A stretch of DNA of 64,000 nucleotides from Streptomyces bicolor (GCF_000719285.1 NZ_JOFS01000012.1:62001-126000); one strand, 5' to 3'; numbered from the stretch's first letter, positions 52,888-61,933 are shown. Program-made: numbers and translations. The notes: generated by a model not told the origin, from the sequence alone.

Positions 52888-53754
52888 ATGGGGGGAACCG
52901 TGACCGGTGCCGGCGTCACGGCCCGGGGCCTCGGCCTCGAAGGACCCCGCGGATGGGCGTTCCGTGGAGTCTCCTTCGAGGCCGGGCCCGGCTCGCTGAT
53001 CACGATCGAAGGTCCGTCCGGCAGCGGCCGTACATGCCTGCTGCTCGCGCTCACCGGGCGCATGAAGGCCACCGAGGGAACCGCCGACGTGGCCGGGACC
53101 GTGCTGCCCAAGCGCATGGCGGCGGTACGGCGTGTCAGCGCCGTGGCCCATGTCCCGGGCGTGACCGACCTGGAACCGGCCCTGACCGTCGCCGAGCACC
53201 TCCACGAACGGGCGCTGCTGCAGCGGCGGTTCGGCGACTCGTTGCGCGGGCTGCTGCGGCCTCGCGCCGAGCGAAGGAGCGAGGAGCGTCTGCGGATCGA
53301 CGCCGCGCTCGTGGCCGCGGGCCTCGAGCCGGCCTCCCTGCCCAAGGGCGCCCGTACGGCCGTACGCGATCTGGAGCGTATGGAGGCGCTGCGGCTGTCC
53401 ATCGCGCTGGCCCTGATCGGGCGGCCCCGTCTGCTCGGCGTCGACGACACCGACCTCAAGCTCTCGGACGCCGAACGGGCCGAGGTCTGGGCGCTGTTGA
53501 GGTCGATCACCGAGGCCGGGACCACGGTCGTGGCGGTGTGCAGCGAGTCCCCCGACGGCACGCTCAAGGTGTCCACGCAGGCGACCGGGCCCCAGGAGAC
53601 CGACGAGGCACCCACGTCCGAGCGAACCGACCAGCCGTCCGCCTCCCAGGAATCTCAGGAAACCCAGAAACCCACATCCCAGGAAACCCAGGCGTCCCAG
53701 GAAACCGACGGAAAGGAGGCCGCCGATGCGCTCGCCGAGGCTGGCCGCGCTTGA
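52888..53754 (+). CDS. Degenerate ABC-type ATPase subunit, probably a pseudo-ATPase
   Basis: The 288-aa protein has the overall shape of an ABC nucleotide-binding domain in its first 220 residues, but nearly every catalytic motif is altered. Walker A is GPSGSGRT (residues 42-49) with Arg48 in place of the essential Lys. No LSGGQ is seen (VRDLERMEALRLSIALALIG instead). Walker B is LLGVDDTD without the catalytic Glu, and the switch-His position reads AVCSES. The last 65 residues are a low-complexity Gln/Glu/Thr/Ser tail with repeated SQET units. It overlaps the YhgE gene by 29 nt, so the two products are made together. Confidence 0.85.
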   Translation: MGGTVTGAGVTARGLGLEGPRGWAFRGVSFEAGPGSLITIEGPSGSGRTCLLLALTGRMKATEGTADVAGTVLPKRMAAVRRVSAVAHVPGVTDLEPALTVAEHLHERALLQRRFGDSLRGLLRPRAERRSEERLRIDAALVAAGLEPASLPKGARTAVRDLERMEALRLSIALALIGRPRLLGVDDTDLKLSDAERAEVWALLRSITEAGTTVVAVCSESPDGTLKVSTQATGPQETDEAPTSERTDQPSASQESQETQKPTSQETQASQETDGKEAADALAEAGRA

Positions 53755-55810
53755 GCTCCGGCGCTTCGGGCGGGGGAAGCTGCCGCGTGCCGCCCTGGTC
53801 GCGCTGCTGGTGCTGCCCCTGCTGTACGGCGCCCTGTACCTGTGGTCGTTCTGGGACCCGTACGGACGTCTCGACCGCATCCCCGTGGCCCTCGTGAACG
53901 ACGACAAGGGGGCGGCCGTCGAGGGGAAGAAGCTCACGGCCGGCGACGACATCACCGAAGGTCTGCGCGAGAGCGACGTCTTCGACTGGCACGAGGTGAG
54001 TGCCGCCGAGGCCGAGAAGGGTGTCGAGAACGGCACCTACTACCTGTCGCTGACCATGCCGGCCGACTTCAGTGAGCGGATCGCGTCCAGCGCGGGCGAC
54101 TCGCCGGAGACGGGCGCCCTTCAGGTCCGTACGAACGACGCGAACAACTACATCGTCGGGCAGATCTCGCGAACGGTCTTCAGCGAGGTGCGCGAGGCGG
54201 CGTCCACCAAGGCGTCGCGGTCGTTCCTGGACCGGATCTTCGTGTCGTTCTCCGACATCCACGGCGCGACGGTGCAGGCCGCCAACGGCGCCGACCAGCT
54301 CGAAGGCGGCATCGACAAGGCGGAGAAGGGCTCCAAGGACCTCGCGGACGGGCTGAAGGACGCCAAGGAGGGCAGCGGCGAGCTGACCACGGGTCTGCAG
54401 CGGCTCGACAAGGGCGCGGGCGAACTGGCGGACGGCTCCAGGCGGGTCGCGGAGGGCACCCAGACGCTGGCCGACAGGGTCAACGGCATCGACCAGAAGA
54501 TCGGCCCGTTCCTGGCGGACAACGAGGAGACCATCGCGGACACCGCCCGCCTGGTCGCCGACTCGTCGGGAGCGATCCGGAACAACCTCGACGACCTCGT
54601 GGAGCGGGCTCCGGCCGCCGCCAGGGGCGCGCACACGGCTGCCGACGCGCTGGCCGTCATCTACGGCGCGCGCTGCGAGGACGCCGTGGTTCCCGACCCG
54701 GCCTGCTCCGATCTGAAGAAGGCGAAGCAGTCGGCGGCGGACGTGGCGACCATCGCCGACGACCTCAACCGGCTGATCGCCGACCACGACGGCGACCTGA
54801 AGCAGCTCGACAAGAACCTCGCCACCCTCCAGAAGCAGGCCCAGGGGCTGGCCGAGCGCGCACCGCGCCTCTCCGAGGACCTCGACGACGCGGTCAGCAG
54901 GATCAACCAGCTGAACGAAGGCGCCGCCAAGGTCGCCGAGGGAGCCGTCAAGCTGCACTCGGGGATCGGCTCGGCCCAGAGCGGTGCGGTCGAACTGGAT
55001 TCCGGGGTGGGCCGGTTGAAGACGGGTGCGTACGACCTCAACGGCGGCATGTACAAGCTCGTCGACGGTTCCGGGAAGCTCTCGGACGGACTGCACGACG
55101 GTGCGAAGCAGATCCCCGACTACGACAAGAACGACCGCGACCAGCGCACCGAGGTCATGGCCGACCCGGTCCAGCTCGCCTCCCGGGACCTGCACAAGGC
55201 GCCCAACTACGGCACCGGGTTCGCGCCGTACTTCATCCCACTCTCCCTGTGGGTGGGCGCGATGGTGGCGTACATGCTGATCTCGCCGATGAACCGGCGC
55301 GCGCTCGCCGCGGGCGCCTCGGCGTGGCGGATCGCGCTGGCCGGCTGGCTGCCCGTGGTGGCGATCGGGGTGCTGCAGACGGTGGCCCTGATGTCGGTGC
55401 TGCACTGGGCGATCGGGCTGGAGATGGCGCGGGCGGCCGGGACGGTGGGCTTCCTGTTCCTGGTGACGGCGTGCTTCGCGGCGATCGTGCAGTGGCTGAA
55501 CGCGCGCTTCGGGGCGGCGGGCCGGATCCTCGTCCTGGCCCTGCTCATGCTGCAGTTGACGTCGGCGGGCGGCACCTACCCCGTGCAGACCAGCCCGGGC
55601 TTCTTCAACGCGCTCCATCCCTTCCTGCCGATGAGCTACGTCGTGGAGGCGCTCAGGAGGCTCATCTCGGGCGGCGGTCTGGAACCGGTGTGGCACGCGT
55701 GCGTGGTGCTCGTCGCCTTCACCGCGGGCGCGCTCGCGCTGACCGCGCTGTCGGCCCGTCGCCGCCAGGTGTGGACGCTCGACCGGCTGCACCCGGAGCT
55801 GAGCCTGTGA
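53726..55810 (+). CDS. YhgE/Pip-family membrane protein
   Basis: The 694-aa protein is of the YhgE/Pip (phage infection protein) family, ABC-2-like exporters of unclear substrate. One membrane helix (residues 20-42) is followed by a large extracytoplasmic part that includes a Pip domain (IPVALVNDDKGAAVEGKKLT) and coiled-coil-like iterated units such as GSGELTTGLQRLDKGAGELA (about 185-430). Five or six membrane helices lie between 505 and 680. GGAGG is 6 nt before ATG 53726. Its partner is the preceding pseudo-ABC protein, and the TetR gene follows by overlap. Confidence 0.92.
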   Translation: MRSPRLAALELRRFGRGKLPRAALVALLVLPLLYGALYLWSFWDPYGRLDRIPVALVNDDKGAAVEGKKLTAGDDITEGLRESDVFDWHEVSAAEAEKGVENGTYYLSLTMPADFSERIASSAGDSPETGALQVRTNDANNYIVGQISRTVFSEVREAASTKASRSFLDRIFVSFSDIHGATVQAANGADQLEGGIDKAEKGSKDLADGLKDAKEGSGELTTGLQRLDKGAGELADGSRRVAEGTQTLADRVNGIDQKIGPFLADNEETIADTARLVADSSGAIRNNLDDLVERAPAAARGAHTAADALAVIYGARCEDAVVPDPACSDLKKAKQSAADVATIADDLNRLIADHDGDLKQLDKNLATLQKQAQGLAERAPRLSEDLDDAVSRINQLNEGAAKVAEGAVKLHSGIGSAQSGAVELDSGVGRLKTGAYDLNGGMYKLVDGSGKLSDGLHDGAKQIPDYDKNDRDQRTEVMADPVQLASRDLHKAPNYGTGFAPYFIPLSLWVGAMVAYMLISPMNRRALAAGASAWRIALAGWLPVVAIGVLQTVALMSVLHWAIGLEMARAAGTVGFLFLVTACFAAIVQWLNARFGAAGRILVLALLMLQLTSAGGTYPVQTSPGFFNALHPFLPMSYVVEALRRLISGGGLEPVWHACVVLVAFTAGALALTALSARRRQVWTLDRLHPELSL

Positions 55811-55833
55811 CCGCGCGCGGGACAATCGGTGCC

Positions 55834-56463
55834 ATGGAAAGCAGCAGCGCCCCGTCGGGCGGCAGCACGCGCCGCGAGGCCACCCGGCAGAAGCTCTACG
55901 AGGCAGCCGTCACACTCATCGCCGAACAGGGCTTCTCCGCCACGACGGTGGACGAGATCGCCGAACGGGCCGGGGTGGCGAAGGGCACGGTCTACTACAA
56001 CTTCGCGAGCAAGTCCGTCCTCTTCGAGGAACTGCTGCGGCACGGAGTCGGGCTCCTCACCGCCTCCCTGCGGGAGGCGGCCGAGCAGACCGCCCGGGAC
56101 GGCGGCAGCAAGGTGGACGCCCTGGACGCGATGATCCGCGCGGGGCTGGTCTTCATCGACCGCTACCCGTCCTTCACCCAGCTGTACGTCGCCGAGCTGT
56201 GGCGTACGAACCGGGCCTGGCAGTCGACGCTGATGGTGGTCCGGCAGCAGGCCGTGGCGGTCGTCGAGGGTGTGCTGCGCGAGGGCGTGGACAAGGGCGA
56301 GTTCAGCGAGGAGATCGACGTCCCGCTGACCGCCGCGGCGCTGGTCGGCATGGTCCTGGTGGCCGCTCTGGACTGGAAGTCCTTCCAACCGGAGCGCTCC
56401 CTGGACGATGTGCACGCGGCGCTGTCCCGGCTGCTGCAGGGCCGGGTGAGCGGGCGGGGCTGA
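55834..56463 (+). CDS. TetR/AcrR family transcriptional regulator
   Basis: The 209-aa protein has a standard TetR DNA-binding domain: TRQKLYEAAVTLIAEQGFSA, TTVDEIAERAGVAKGTVYYN and FASKSVLFEELLR (residues about 13-70), followed by an all-helical ligand domain. It most likely represses its own operon (pseudo-ABC, YhgE) through the palindrome at 52848. ATG 55834 is used; GTG 55807, which overlaps the YhgE stop (GTGA) and has GGAG at 8 nt, would add 9 residues and is quite plausible. Confidence 0.93.
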   Translation: MESSSAPSGGSTRREATRQKLYEAAVTLIAEQGFSATTVDEIAERAGVAKGTVYYNFASKSVLFEELLRHGVGLLTASLREAAEQTARDGGSKVDALDAMIRAGLVFIDRYPSFTQLYVAELWRTNRAWQSTLMVVRQQAVAVVEGVLREGVDKGEFSEEIDVPLTAAALVGMVLVAALDWKSFQPERSLDDVHAALSRLLQGRVSGRG

Positions 56464-56487
56464 GGCGGCCGGCGCGCACATGCGAAA

Positions 56488-56538
56488 GCGCCGGTCCAGG
56501 GTGGCCGCGTCCCCCGCGGGCCACTCTCGAACCGGCGC
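56488..56538 (+). terminator. Terminator after the tetR operon
   Basis: GCGCCGGT (56488-56495) pairs with ACCGGCGC (56531-56538), and inside GTGGCCGCG (56501-56509) pairs with CGCGGGCCAC (56515-56524, one bulge). Confidence 0.75.
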
Positions 56539-56549
56539 CTTCTCCTGCT

Positions 56550-56632
56550 CCCCCGTTTCCCTTCCCCCGTACTCCCCCGTTTCCCCCGTGTCCCCCGTCG
56601 GACCCCCGTTCGGTCGTTCCCCCGGGTCCCCC
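56550..56632. repeat. C-rich tandem repeat, eight CCCCCG units
   Basis: CCCCCG occurs eight times with a spacing of about 10 bp (CCCCCGTnnn units), for example in CTCCCCCGTTTCC, TTCCCCCGTACT and TTCCCCCGTGTC. The minus strand carries eight G5 runs and could fold into G-quadruplexes. The rest of the gap 56464-56867 has no gene; its right end holds the promoter of the next gene. Confidence 0.7.
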
Positions 56633-56854
56633 GGTCTCGCTCCCGCCGACGCCTGGCCGGCGGAAGGAGCGGATCCGGGGCCGCTCCGTTCCGGCGCCCC
56701 GTGTCGCCGGTGCCGGAGCCGATCCCCTTCTCCGTGCCTCCACTCTCTCGTTCACGCAGGCCGGGCCCCATCCGCGCGCGTACTCATCTCACCGACTAGG
56801 TACGCCTACTCAGACCTGCGCACTCACCCCCAGGGCCCTCCGTTGCCGACTGGT

Positions 56855-56860
56855 TACGAT
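56855..56860 (+). promoter_or_regulatory. -10 box of a probably leaderless DUF4126 mRNA
   Basis: TACGAT fits TAnnnT and lies 7 nt before GTG 56868. No Shine-Dalgarno is present between them. Confidence 0.5.
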
Positions 56861-56867
56861 CGCGTCC

Positions 56868-57482
56868 GTGTCGATACTCCCTTTGGTCTTCACGAGCGGC
56901 TGGGCCAGCGGCGTCAACGCGTACGCCGTGGTGCTGCTGCTCGGCGTCTTCGGCGCCACGGGCATGAGCGACGACGTGCCCGAGGCGCTGCAACGGCCCG
57001 ATGTCCTGATAGCCGCCGGCGTGCTGTTCCTCTGCGAGGCCGTCGCCGACAAGATCCCGTACGTGGACTCGGCCTGGGACGCGGTGCACACCGTGATCCG
57101 GCCGATCGCGGGCGCGGTCGTCGCGGCGCTGCTCGCCGGGCAGAGCGGCTCGTTGCCGGAGCTGGCGGCGGGCGCGGTCGGCGGCTCCACGGCGCTGGTG
57201 AGCCACCTGGTCAAGGCCGGGACGCGGATGGCGGTCAACACCTCCCCCGAGCCGTTCAGCAACATCGTGGTGAGCCTCGCCGAGGACCTCGGGGTCGCCG
57301 CGATCATCACCTTCGCGATCTTCCACCCGGTGGCGGCGTCCGTCGTCGCGGGCGGCCTGTTGCTCGCCGGGCTGTTCCTGCTTCTCTTCCTCGCCTCGCG
57401 GATCCGTCGCTTCCTGCGGCGCAGGGACCGGCGACGCGAGGAGAAACGACTCGCACAGCCGGTGGGGCGGCGGCCGGGCTGA
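56868..57482 (+). CDS. DUF4126 membrane protein
   Basis: The 204-aa protein matches the DUF4126 family: hydrophobic segments near residues 3-25, 45-62, 78-95, 140-160 and 162-182, with conserved FLCEAVADKIPYVDSAWDAV and AGAVGGSTALVSHLVKAGTR. The tail is strongly basic (RRRDRRREEKR). Function is unknown. GTG 56868 (MSILPLVFTSGWASG) is the only sensible start and is probably translated from a leaderless transcript. Confidence 0.88.
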   Translation: MSILPLVFTSGWASGVNAYAVVLLLGVFGATGMSDDVPEALQRPDVLIAAGVLFLCEAVADKIPYVDSAWDAVHTVIRPIAGAVVAALLAGQSGSLPELAAGAVGGSTALVSHLVKAGTRMAVNTSPEPFSNIVVSLAEDLGVAAIITFAIFHPVAASVVAGGLLLAGLFLLLFLASRIRRFLRRRDRRREEKRLAQPVGRRPG

Positions 57483-57524
57483 GCTCCCGCCCCAGCCCCG
57501 CGGGCCGTTGTCAGTGGCGGCCGA

Positions 57525-57530
57525 TAAAGT
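57525..57530 (+). promoter_or_regulatory. -10 box of a probably leaderless oxidoreductase mRNA
   Basis: TAAAGT fits TAnnnT, is the most AT-rich word in the 55-bp gap, and lies 7 nt before ATG 57538. No Shine-Dalgarno precedes the ATG. Confidence 0.5.
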
Positions 57531-57537
57531 CCCTGAC

Positions 57538-59040
57538 ATGGCAAGGATTGTGGTGATCGGCGCCGGGATGGGCGCGATGGCGGCCGCTGCCCGGCTGGCC
57601 GTCGCGGGCCACCGGGTGGCGGTGTACGAGCGCACGGAGACGTACGGCGGAGCCGTGCGCCGCTTCGAGCGCGACGGCTTCGGCTTCGACACGGGTCCGG
57701 GGCTGCTCCCGCTTCCCGCCGTGTACCGCGATCTGTTCATCAAGACCGGCAAGGAGCCGCTGGAGGCGTGCGTCGAGCTGGTGCAGGTCGACCCGTCCGC
57801 GCGGCATGTCTTCGCGGACGGCACCGAGGTGTCCCTGCCGAACGCCTCGCGCGCGGGTGTGGTGGCCGCCCTGGACGAGGCACTCGGCGCCGGGACCGGC
57901 GACCGCTGGGGCGACTTCCTGGTCCGCGCCCGCGAGGCCTGGGACCGGACGCGCAGGCCGCTGCTGGAGGAGCCCCTGTGGCCGAACTGGCAGGTGCTGG
58001 CCGAGCGCGAGCCCTATCCTGCGGTCCCCCACAAGCGACTCCTGCGTACCCGCCGGGCGACCACGCTCGCCGAGGTCGGCGCCTGGGAGCTGCGCGATCC
58101 CCGGCTCATCGCCCTGCTGGAGAGCCACGCGCTCGCTTACGGCCTGGATCCGCGCGTCACCCCGGCGAGCGCGGCGGTGCTGCCCTACCTGGAGCACGCC
58201 TTCGGAACCTGGTATGTGCGGGGCGGCATACGGGAGTTGGCGCGGGCCGTGTATGAGCGGTGCGTGGCCCGGAAGGTCGATTTCCACTTCGGTGCGGAGG
58301 TCACCGGTGTCGTGGAGAAGGACGGCCGGGTGGCGGGCGTGGAGCTGGCCGACGGGACGGTCGCGGAGGCCGACTTCGTGGTCTCCGGGGTGGCCCCCGG
58401 CGTGCTGGACCGCCTCGTCCGGGGCACTGTGGTGCGCGGCGGGGGCGAGGTCGAGCCCCAGCGCGGGGCGGCGAGCCGTCTGACGGTGCTGCTGGCGCTG
58501 CGCGGCGGCCGACCGGAGGGCACCGCGCACCGAACGGTGGTGCACGCGGAGGACCGCGAGAGCGAGCTGGACGCCCTGTTCGGCGCCGGCATGGCCATAC
58601 GAGCCACGGTCACGGTCCTGCGGCCCGACGACCCGGCGCTGGTTCCGGACGCCGGCCATGAGGCGATCACCCTCACGTCGACGGTGCGGGCACGGCCCGA
58701 CCGGGAGCGGGCGGAGATCTACGATGAGCAAGCCGCGCACCTCATGGCGGTCGCCGAGCGTGCCGTGCCCGATCTGCGCGACCGGCTTCTCTGGCACGAG
58801 GTGCTCACCCCGGCGGACATCGCGGAGGTGACCGGTGTGGAAGGCGGAGCGGTTCCGGCACCGGCACTGGCTGCCGCCGCCGGGCGTCTCCTGCACCCGT
58901 CCAACAGCACCGCCATGTCGGGCCTGTTCACGGCCGGCGGCTGGTCCCACCCCGGCGGCGGGCTCCCCCACGCCGGAATGTCGGGCGCGCTGGTGGCCGG
59001 GCTGATCGTGGAGGGGCCGGAGTTCCGGGGCTCACAGTGA
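57538..59040 (+). CDS. Phytoene-desaturase-family FAD-dependent oxidoreductase
   Basis: The 500-aa flavoprotein has the N-terminal dinucleotide loop VVIGAGMGAMAAAARLAVAG (residues 5-24), then YERTETYGGAVRRF and FGFDTGPGLLPLP, and the C-terminal FAD motif GLFTAGGWSHPGGGLPHAGM, as in carotenoid desaturases and isomerases (CrtI type). No other carotenoid gene is nearby, so the substrate may be different. In-frame GTG 57508 exists, but ATG 57538 gives the correct N-terminus. It ends head-on against the next gene. Confidence 0.9.
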   Translation: MARIVVIGAGMGAMAAAARLAVAGHRVAVYERTETYGGAVRRFERDGFGFDTGPGLLPLPAVYRDLFIKTGKEPLEACVELVQVDPSARHVFADGTEVSLPNASRAGVVAALDEALGAGTGDRWGDFLVRAREAWDRTRRPLLEEPLWPNWQVLAEREPYPAVPHKRLLRTRRATTLAEVGAWELRDPRLIALLESHALAYGLDPRVTPASAAVLPYLEHAFGTWYVRGGIRELARAVYERCVARKVDFHFGAEVTGVVEKDGRVAGVELADGTVAEADFVVSGVAPGVLDRLVRGTVVRGGGEVEPQRGAASRLTVLLALRGGRPEGTAHRTVVHAEDRESELDALFGAGMAIRATVTVLRPDDPALVPDAGHEAITLTSTVRARPDRERAEIYDEQAAHLMAVAERAVPDLRDRLLWHEVLTPADIAEVTGVEGGAVPAPALAAAAGRLLHPSNSTAMSGLFTAGGWSHPGGGLPHAGMSGALVAGLIVEGPEFRGSQ

Positions 59041-59080
59041 AGCCCGCGTAGGGCGCCGCGGGACAGGCGCTGGGCGGGCT
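59041..59080. terminator. Hairpin filling the 41-bp convergent gap
   Basis: AGCCCGC (59041-59047) pairs with GCGGGCT (59074-59080), with GC-rich inner sequence. It probably stops transcription from both sides. Confidence 0.6.
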
Positions 59081-59081
59081 G

Positions 59082-60065
59082 TCAGAAGCGGTACTGCTCG
59101 TCGTACCCGTTCCCCTGGCCCTGCCCCTGCTGCTGGCCGTTGCCCTGGTACGGGTACTGCTGCTCCGGCGGGAGCTCGCCGCCGTAGGTCTCGTCGGTGC
59201 GCTGCTGCGGGACCCAGACGCCGCCGGACGGGGTCTCGCCGTAGGTGCCGGTGGCGTACTGGTCCTGGGCGTAGCCCTGCTGGCCGTACTGCTGCTGGCC
59301 GTAGGCGTCGTACGAGGTGCCGTCGTAGGTCTGGGTTCCGACGTACGGGTCGGAGTAGGCGGCGTACTGCTGCTGGCCGGTCGCGTCGTAGCCGTACTGC
59401 TGCTGGTCGTAGCCGGAGTAGCCGTCGTACGCATAGCTCTGGTCGGCCGTCGCGTACTGGTCCTGGGGCTGGCCCGCGGCCGTGTAGTTCTGGTTGGCGG
59501 CGGCGTAGGCGGAGTCGTTGTATATGCCGTACGAGCCGGTGTCCTCCGGCAGGGGCTGCGGCTCGTAGACGGAGGTCGTCTCCGCGTCCGTGGGCCGGGC
59601 CGGGCGGGAGGGCGTGAAGACGTCGTCGCGGTCGTAGTCGTCGTGGCCGTAACCGACGCTGTCCTGGCCGTAGTTGGCGCCGTCGGGACCGTACGGACCG
59701 TCGCCGCCCGCGAAGCCGCTATCGGTCGCCTCGAGGTCGGAGACCTCCAGGGTCGGCTCCTGGCGCTCCGGTTCGCCGCGACGGCGCTTGGTGGCCAGGG
59801 GGCCCAGGGCGGGCGCGGAGACCGCCCAGCCGGCCGAGAAGCCGCGGCGGAACGACAGCGTGACGTAGGTCTGGCCGACCGCGAACGCGGCGGCGCCCAG
59901 ACCGATGACGATGACGGACGGGATCAGCACCCCGACCACGACGCCGAGGAACCCGACGAAGGCGAGCAGTCGCCAGCGCAGGCGTGCCTTGTACTGCAGC
60001 AGCACCTCGCCCAGCAGCCACAGCGCGACGACGCCGAACGCGATGTAGAGGACCGTCCAGCCCAT
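59082..60065 (-). CDS. Membrane protein with Tyr/Gln-rich prion-like C-terminal tail
   Basis: The 327-aa protein has two membrane helices (residues 3-22 and 33-62, with a third weak one to 72), an Arg/Lys-rich juxtamembrane region, and then about 210 residues of low complexity rich in Tyr, Gln, Gly, Asp and Ala. Iterated motifs include YGQQQYGQQ, YDQQQYGYD, DQYATADQ and QGQGQGNG. Such composition is called prion-like in eukaryotic phase-separating proteins. The first part of the tail is acidic (TLEVSDLEATDSGF). ATG 60065 follows a GAGAGGGG site. I recognise no named family. Confidence 0.8.
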   Translation of the reverse strand: MGWTVLYIAFGVVALWLLGEVLLQYKARLRWRLLAFVGFLGVVVGVLIPSVIVIGLGAAAFAVGQTYVTLSFRRGFSAGWAVSAPALGPLATKRRRGEPERQEPTLEVSDLEATDSGFAGGDGPYGPDGANYGQDSVGYGHDDYDRDDVFTPSRPARPTDAETTSVYEPQPLPEDTGSYGIYNDSAYAAANQNYTAAGQPQDQYATADQSYAYDGYSGYDQQQYGYDATGQQQYAAYSDPYVGTQTYDGTSYDAYGQQQYGQQGYAQDQYATGTYGETPSGGVWVPQQRTDETYGGELPPEQQYPYQGNGQQQGQGQGNGYDEQYRF

Positions 60066-60122
60066 GTACGCCCCTCTCCCATTGGCCGCCTACGCAGTGT
60101 GACGTATGTCAGGACGGCCGGT

Positions 60123-61046
60123 CTAGGCCTGCGGTGGGTGGTGCAGGCCCAGGTTCTCGTAGATTTCCAGAGTCGCCGTGGAGTTGTTGAGCGTGATGAA
60201 GTGCAGTCCTGGCACTCCCTCGGCCAGTAGCCGCGCGCAGAACTCCGTGGCGAACTCGATCCCGATCGAGCGTACAGCGGTCGGATCGTCCTTTGCTGTG
60301 AGGATCCGCTCTTTCAGGGCGGCCGGGAAGGCGGCGTTGGTGAGGGACGGGATCCGCTCCAGCGTCTTTACGCTGGCGATCGGCATGATCTCCGGGATGA
60401 TCGGGGTGTCACAGCCGGCGGCCGAAACGCGGTCGCGCAGCCGTAGGTAGTCCTCCGGTTCGAAGAACATCTGCGTGATCGCGTAGTCCGCGCCGGCCCG
60501 GCACTTGTCGACGAAGTGCCGGACGTCGGCATCCCAGTCCGCGGAGCGCGGGTGCATCGCGGGGAAGGCCGCGACGCCCACGCAGAAATCGCCTGACGCC
60601 TTGATCAGTTCGACGAGTTCGGCGGCGTAGCTGAGGCCCTGCGGGTGCCGCACCCACTCGCCCAGCGGGTCGCCCGGCGGGTCGCCGCGCAGGGCCAGCA
60701 TGTTGCGGATACCGGCGTCGGCGTACTGGCCGATGATGTTGCGCAGGTCGGCCACCGAGTGGTCGACGGCGGTGAGGTGGGCGATCGGGGTGAGCGTGGT
60801 GTCCGAGGCGATCGCCTCGGTCGCCTTGACCGTGCCCGCGCGGGTGGAACCGCCCGCGCCGTAGGTCACGGAGACGAAGTCGGGCCCGACGGCCTCGACC
60901 CGGCGCAGCGCGTTCCACAGGTTCCGCTCGCCCTTCGGGGTCTTGGGGGCGTAGAACTCGAAGGAATACGTCGTCTTGCCGGTCGCGAGCATCTCGCGCA
61001 CGGTACGAGCGTGGTCCGACCTGATGGATGCGGTGCCTAGGGCCAT
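60123..61046 (-). CDS. metF: 5,10-methylenetetrahydrofolate reductase
   Basis: The 307-aa flavoenzyme makes 5-methyltetrahydrofolate for methionine synthesis. Conserved blocks are [18 protein letters not shown] (catalytic Glu in SFEF), [29 protein letters not shown] and [16 protein letters not shown]. The substrate region [18 protein letters not shown] is also present. It lacks the eukaryotic regulatory domain. TAACCT lies 6 nt before ATG 61046, so the mRNA is probably leaderless and cannot hold a riboswitch. Confidence 0.97.
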   Translation of the reverse strand: MALGTASIRSDHARTVREMLATGKTTYSFEFYAPKTPKGERNLWNALRRVEAVGPDFVSVTYGAGGSTRAGTVKATEAIASDTTLTPIAHLTAVDHSVADLRNIIGQYADAGIRNMLALRGDPPGDPLGEWVRHPQGLSYAAELVELIKASGDFCVGVAAFPAMHPRSADWDADVRHFVDKCRAGADYAITQMFFEPEDYLRLRDRVSAAGCDTPIIPEIMPIASVKTLERIPSLTNAAFPAALKERILTAKDDPTAVRSIGIEFATEFCARLLAEGVPGLHFITLNNSTATLEIYENLGLHHPPQA

Positions 61047-61052
61047 ACTCGC

Positions 61053-61058
61053 AGGTTA
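61053..61058 (-). promoter_or_regulatory. -10 box of a probably leaderless metF mRNA
   Basis: TAACCT on the minus strand fits TAnnnT and is followed by 6 nt (GCGAGT) and ATG 61046. Upstream, ATTTGTC (61104-61110) and GACAAAT (61132-61138) form a spaced inverted repeat that could be an operator. Confidence 0.5.
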
Positions 61059-61270
61059 GCCAGGGGGCCTCGGTCCCCCAACCGAACACCGGACATTTGC
61101 CCGATTTGTCGGCCTGCTGTCCATCCCTTGGACAAATAAAGGCCGAACGCGGCCCCACGTCCACAGGAACGCGGTCCCGCTGACCACTGACTGAGACACC
61201 ACGGCTCGGGGACCGAAGAACGGCCGGACGCGACGCCGGACAGCCGGACCAGACGGACATCCGAGCTGCC

Positions 61271-61933
61271 CTACACCTGCCGCAGCCGCTTCGCGAACTC
61301 CGCCGCCGCCGCGCCCGGATCGGCCGCCTCCGTGATCGCCCTTACGACGACGACACGGCGGGCGCCGGCCTCCAGCACCTGGTCGAGGTTGGTGAGGTCG
61401 ATGCCGCCGATGGCGAACCAGGGACGGTCGGTGCCGAGGGCTGCGGTGTGGCGGACCAGTTCGAGGCCGGGGGCGTGGCGACCGGGCTTGGTGGGGGTGG
61501 GCCAGCAGGGGCCGGTGCAGAAGTAGTCCACACCCTCCTGGACGGCGGCCGCGTCGGCCTCGGACTCGGCGTGCGTGGAGCGGCCGATCAGGATGTCGTC
61601 GCCGAGGATCGCCCGGGCGGCGGGGACCGGAAGGTCGCCCTGGCCGAGGTGCAGGACGTCGGCGCCGGCGGCATGGGCCACGTCGGCGCGGTCGTTGACC
61701 GCGAGAAGCTTGCCGTGCCGGGCGCAGGCCTCGGCGAAGACCTGAAGGTGCTCCAGTTCCTCTGCCGCCTCCATGCCCTTGTCCCGCAACTGCACGATGT
61801 CGACGCCACCAGCCAGCACCGCGTCCAGGAACTCCGCGAGGTCGCCCTGCTCCTTTCGGGCGCCGGTGCAGAGGTAGAGCCGGGCGTCGGCGAGCTGGCT
61901 GCGGGCGGTGGCCGCGGTGGCGGTGTCGGACAT
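61271..61933 (-). CDS. thiE: Thiamine-phosphate synthase
   Basis: The 220-aa TIM-barrel enzyme joins the pyrimidine and thiazole halves of thiamine. Diagnostic residues are [60 protein letters not shown] and [20 protein letters not shown]. The usual GPxxxTxTK loop reads GPCWPTPTK here, a small change. GAGGGAA precedes ATG 61933. No thiamine (TPP) riboswitch motif is seen in the 353-nt upstream gap. A 224-nt gap separates it from metF. Confidence 0.96.
   Translation of the reverse strand: MSDTATAATARSQLADARLYLCTGARKEQGDLAEFLDAVLAGGVDIVQLRDKGMEAAEELEHLQVFAEACARHGKLLAVNDRADVAHAAGADVLHLGQGDLPVPAARAILGDDILIGRSTHAESEADAAAVQEGVDYFCTGPCWPTPTKPGRHAPGLELVRHTAALGTDRPWFAIGGIDLTNLDQVLEAGARRVVVVRAITEAADPGAAAAEFAKRLRQV

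Noticed and set aside
61047..61120. SAM or B12 riboswitch upstream of metF
   Set aside because: The -10 box lies 6 nt before the ATG, leaving no room for a leader, and no conserved riboswitch words are seen.
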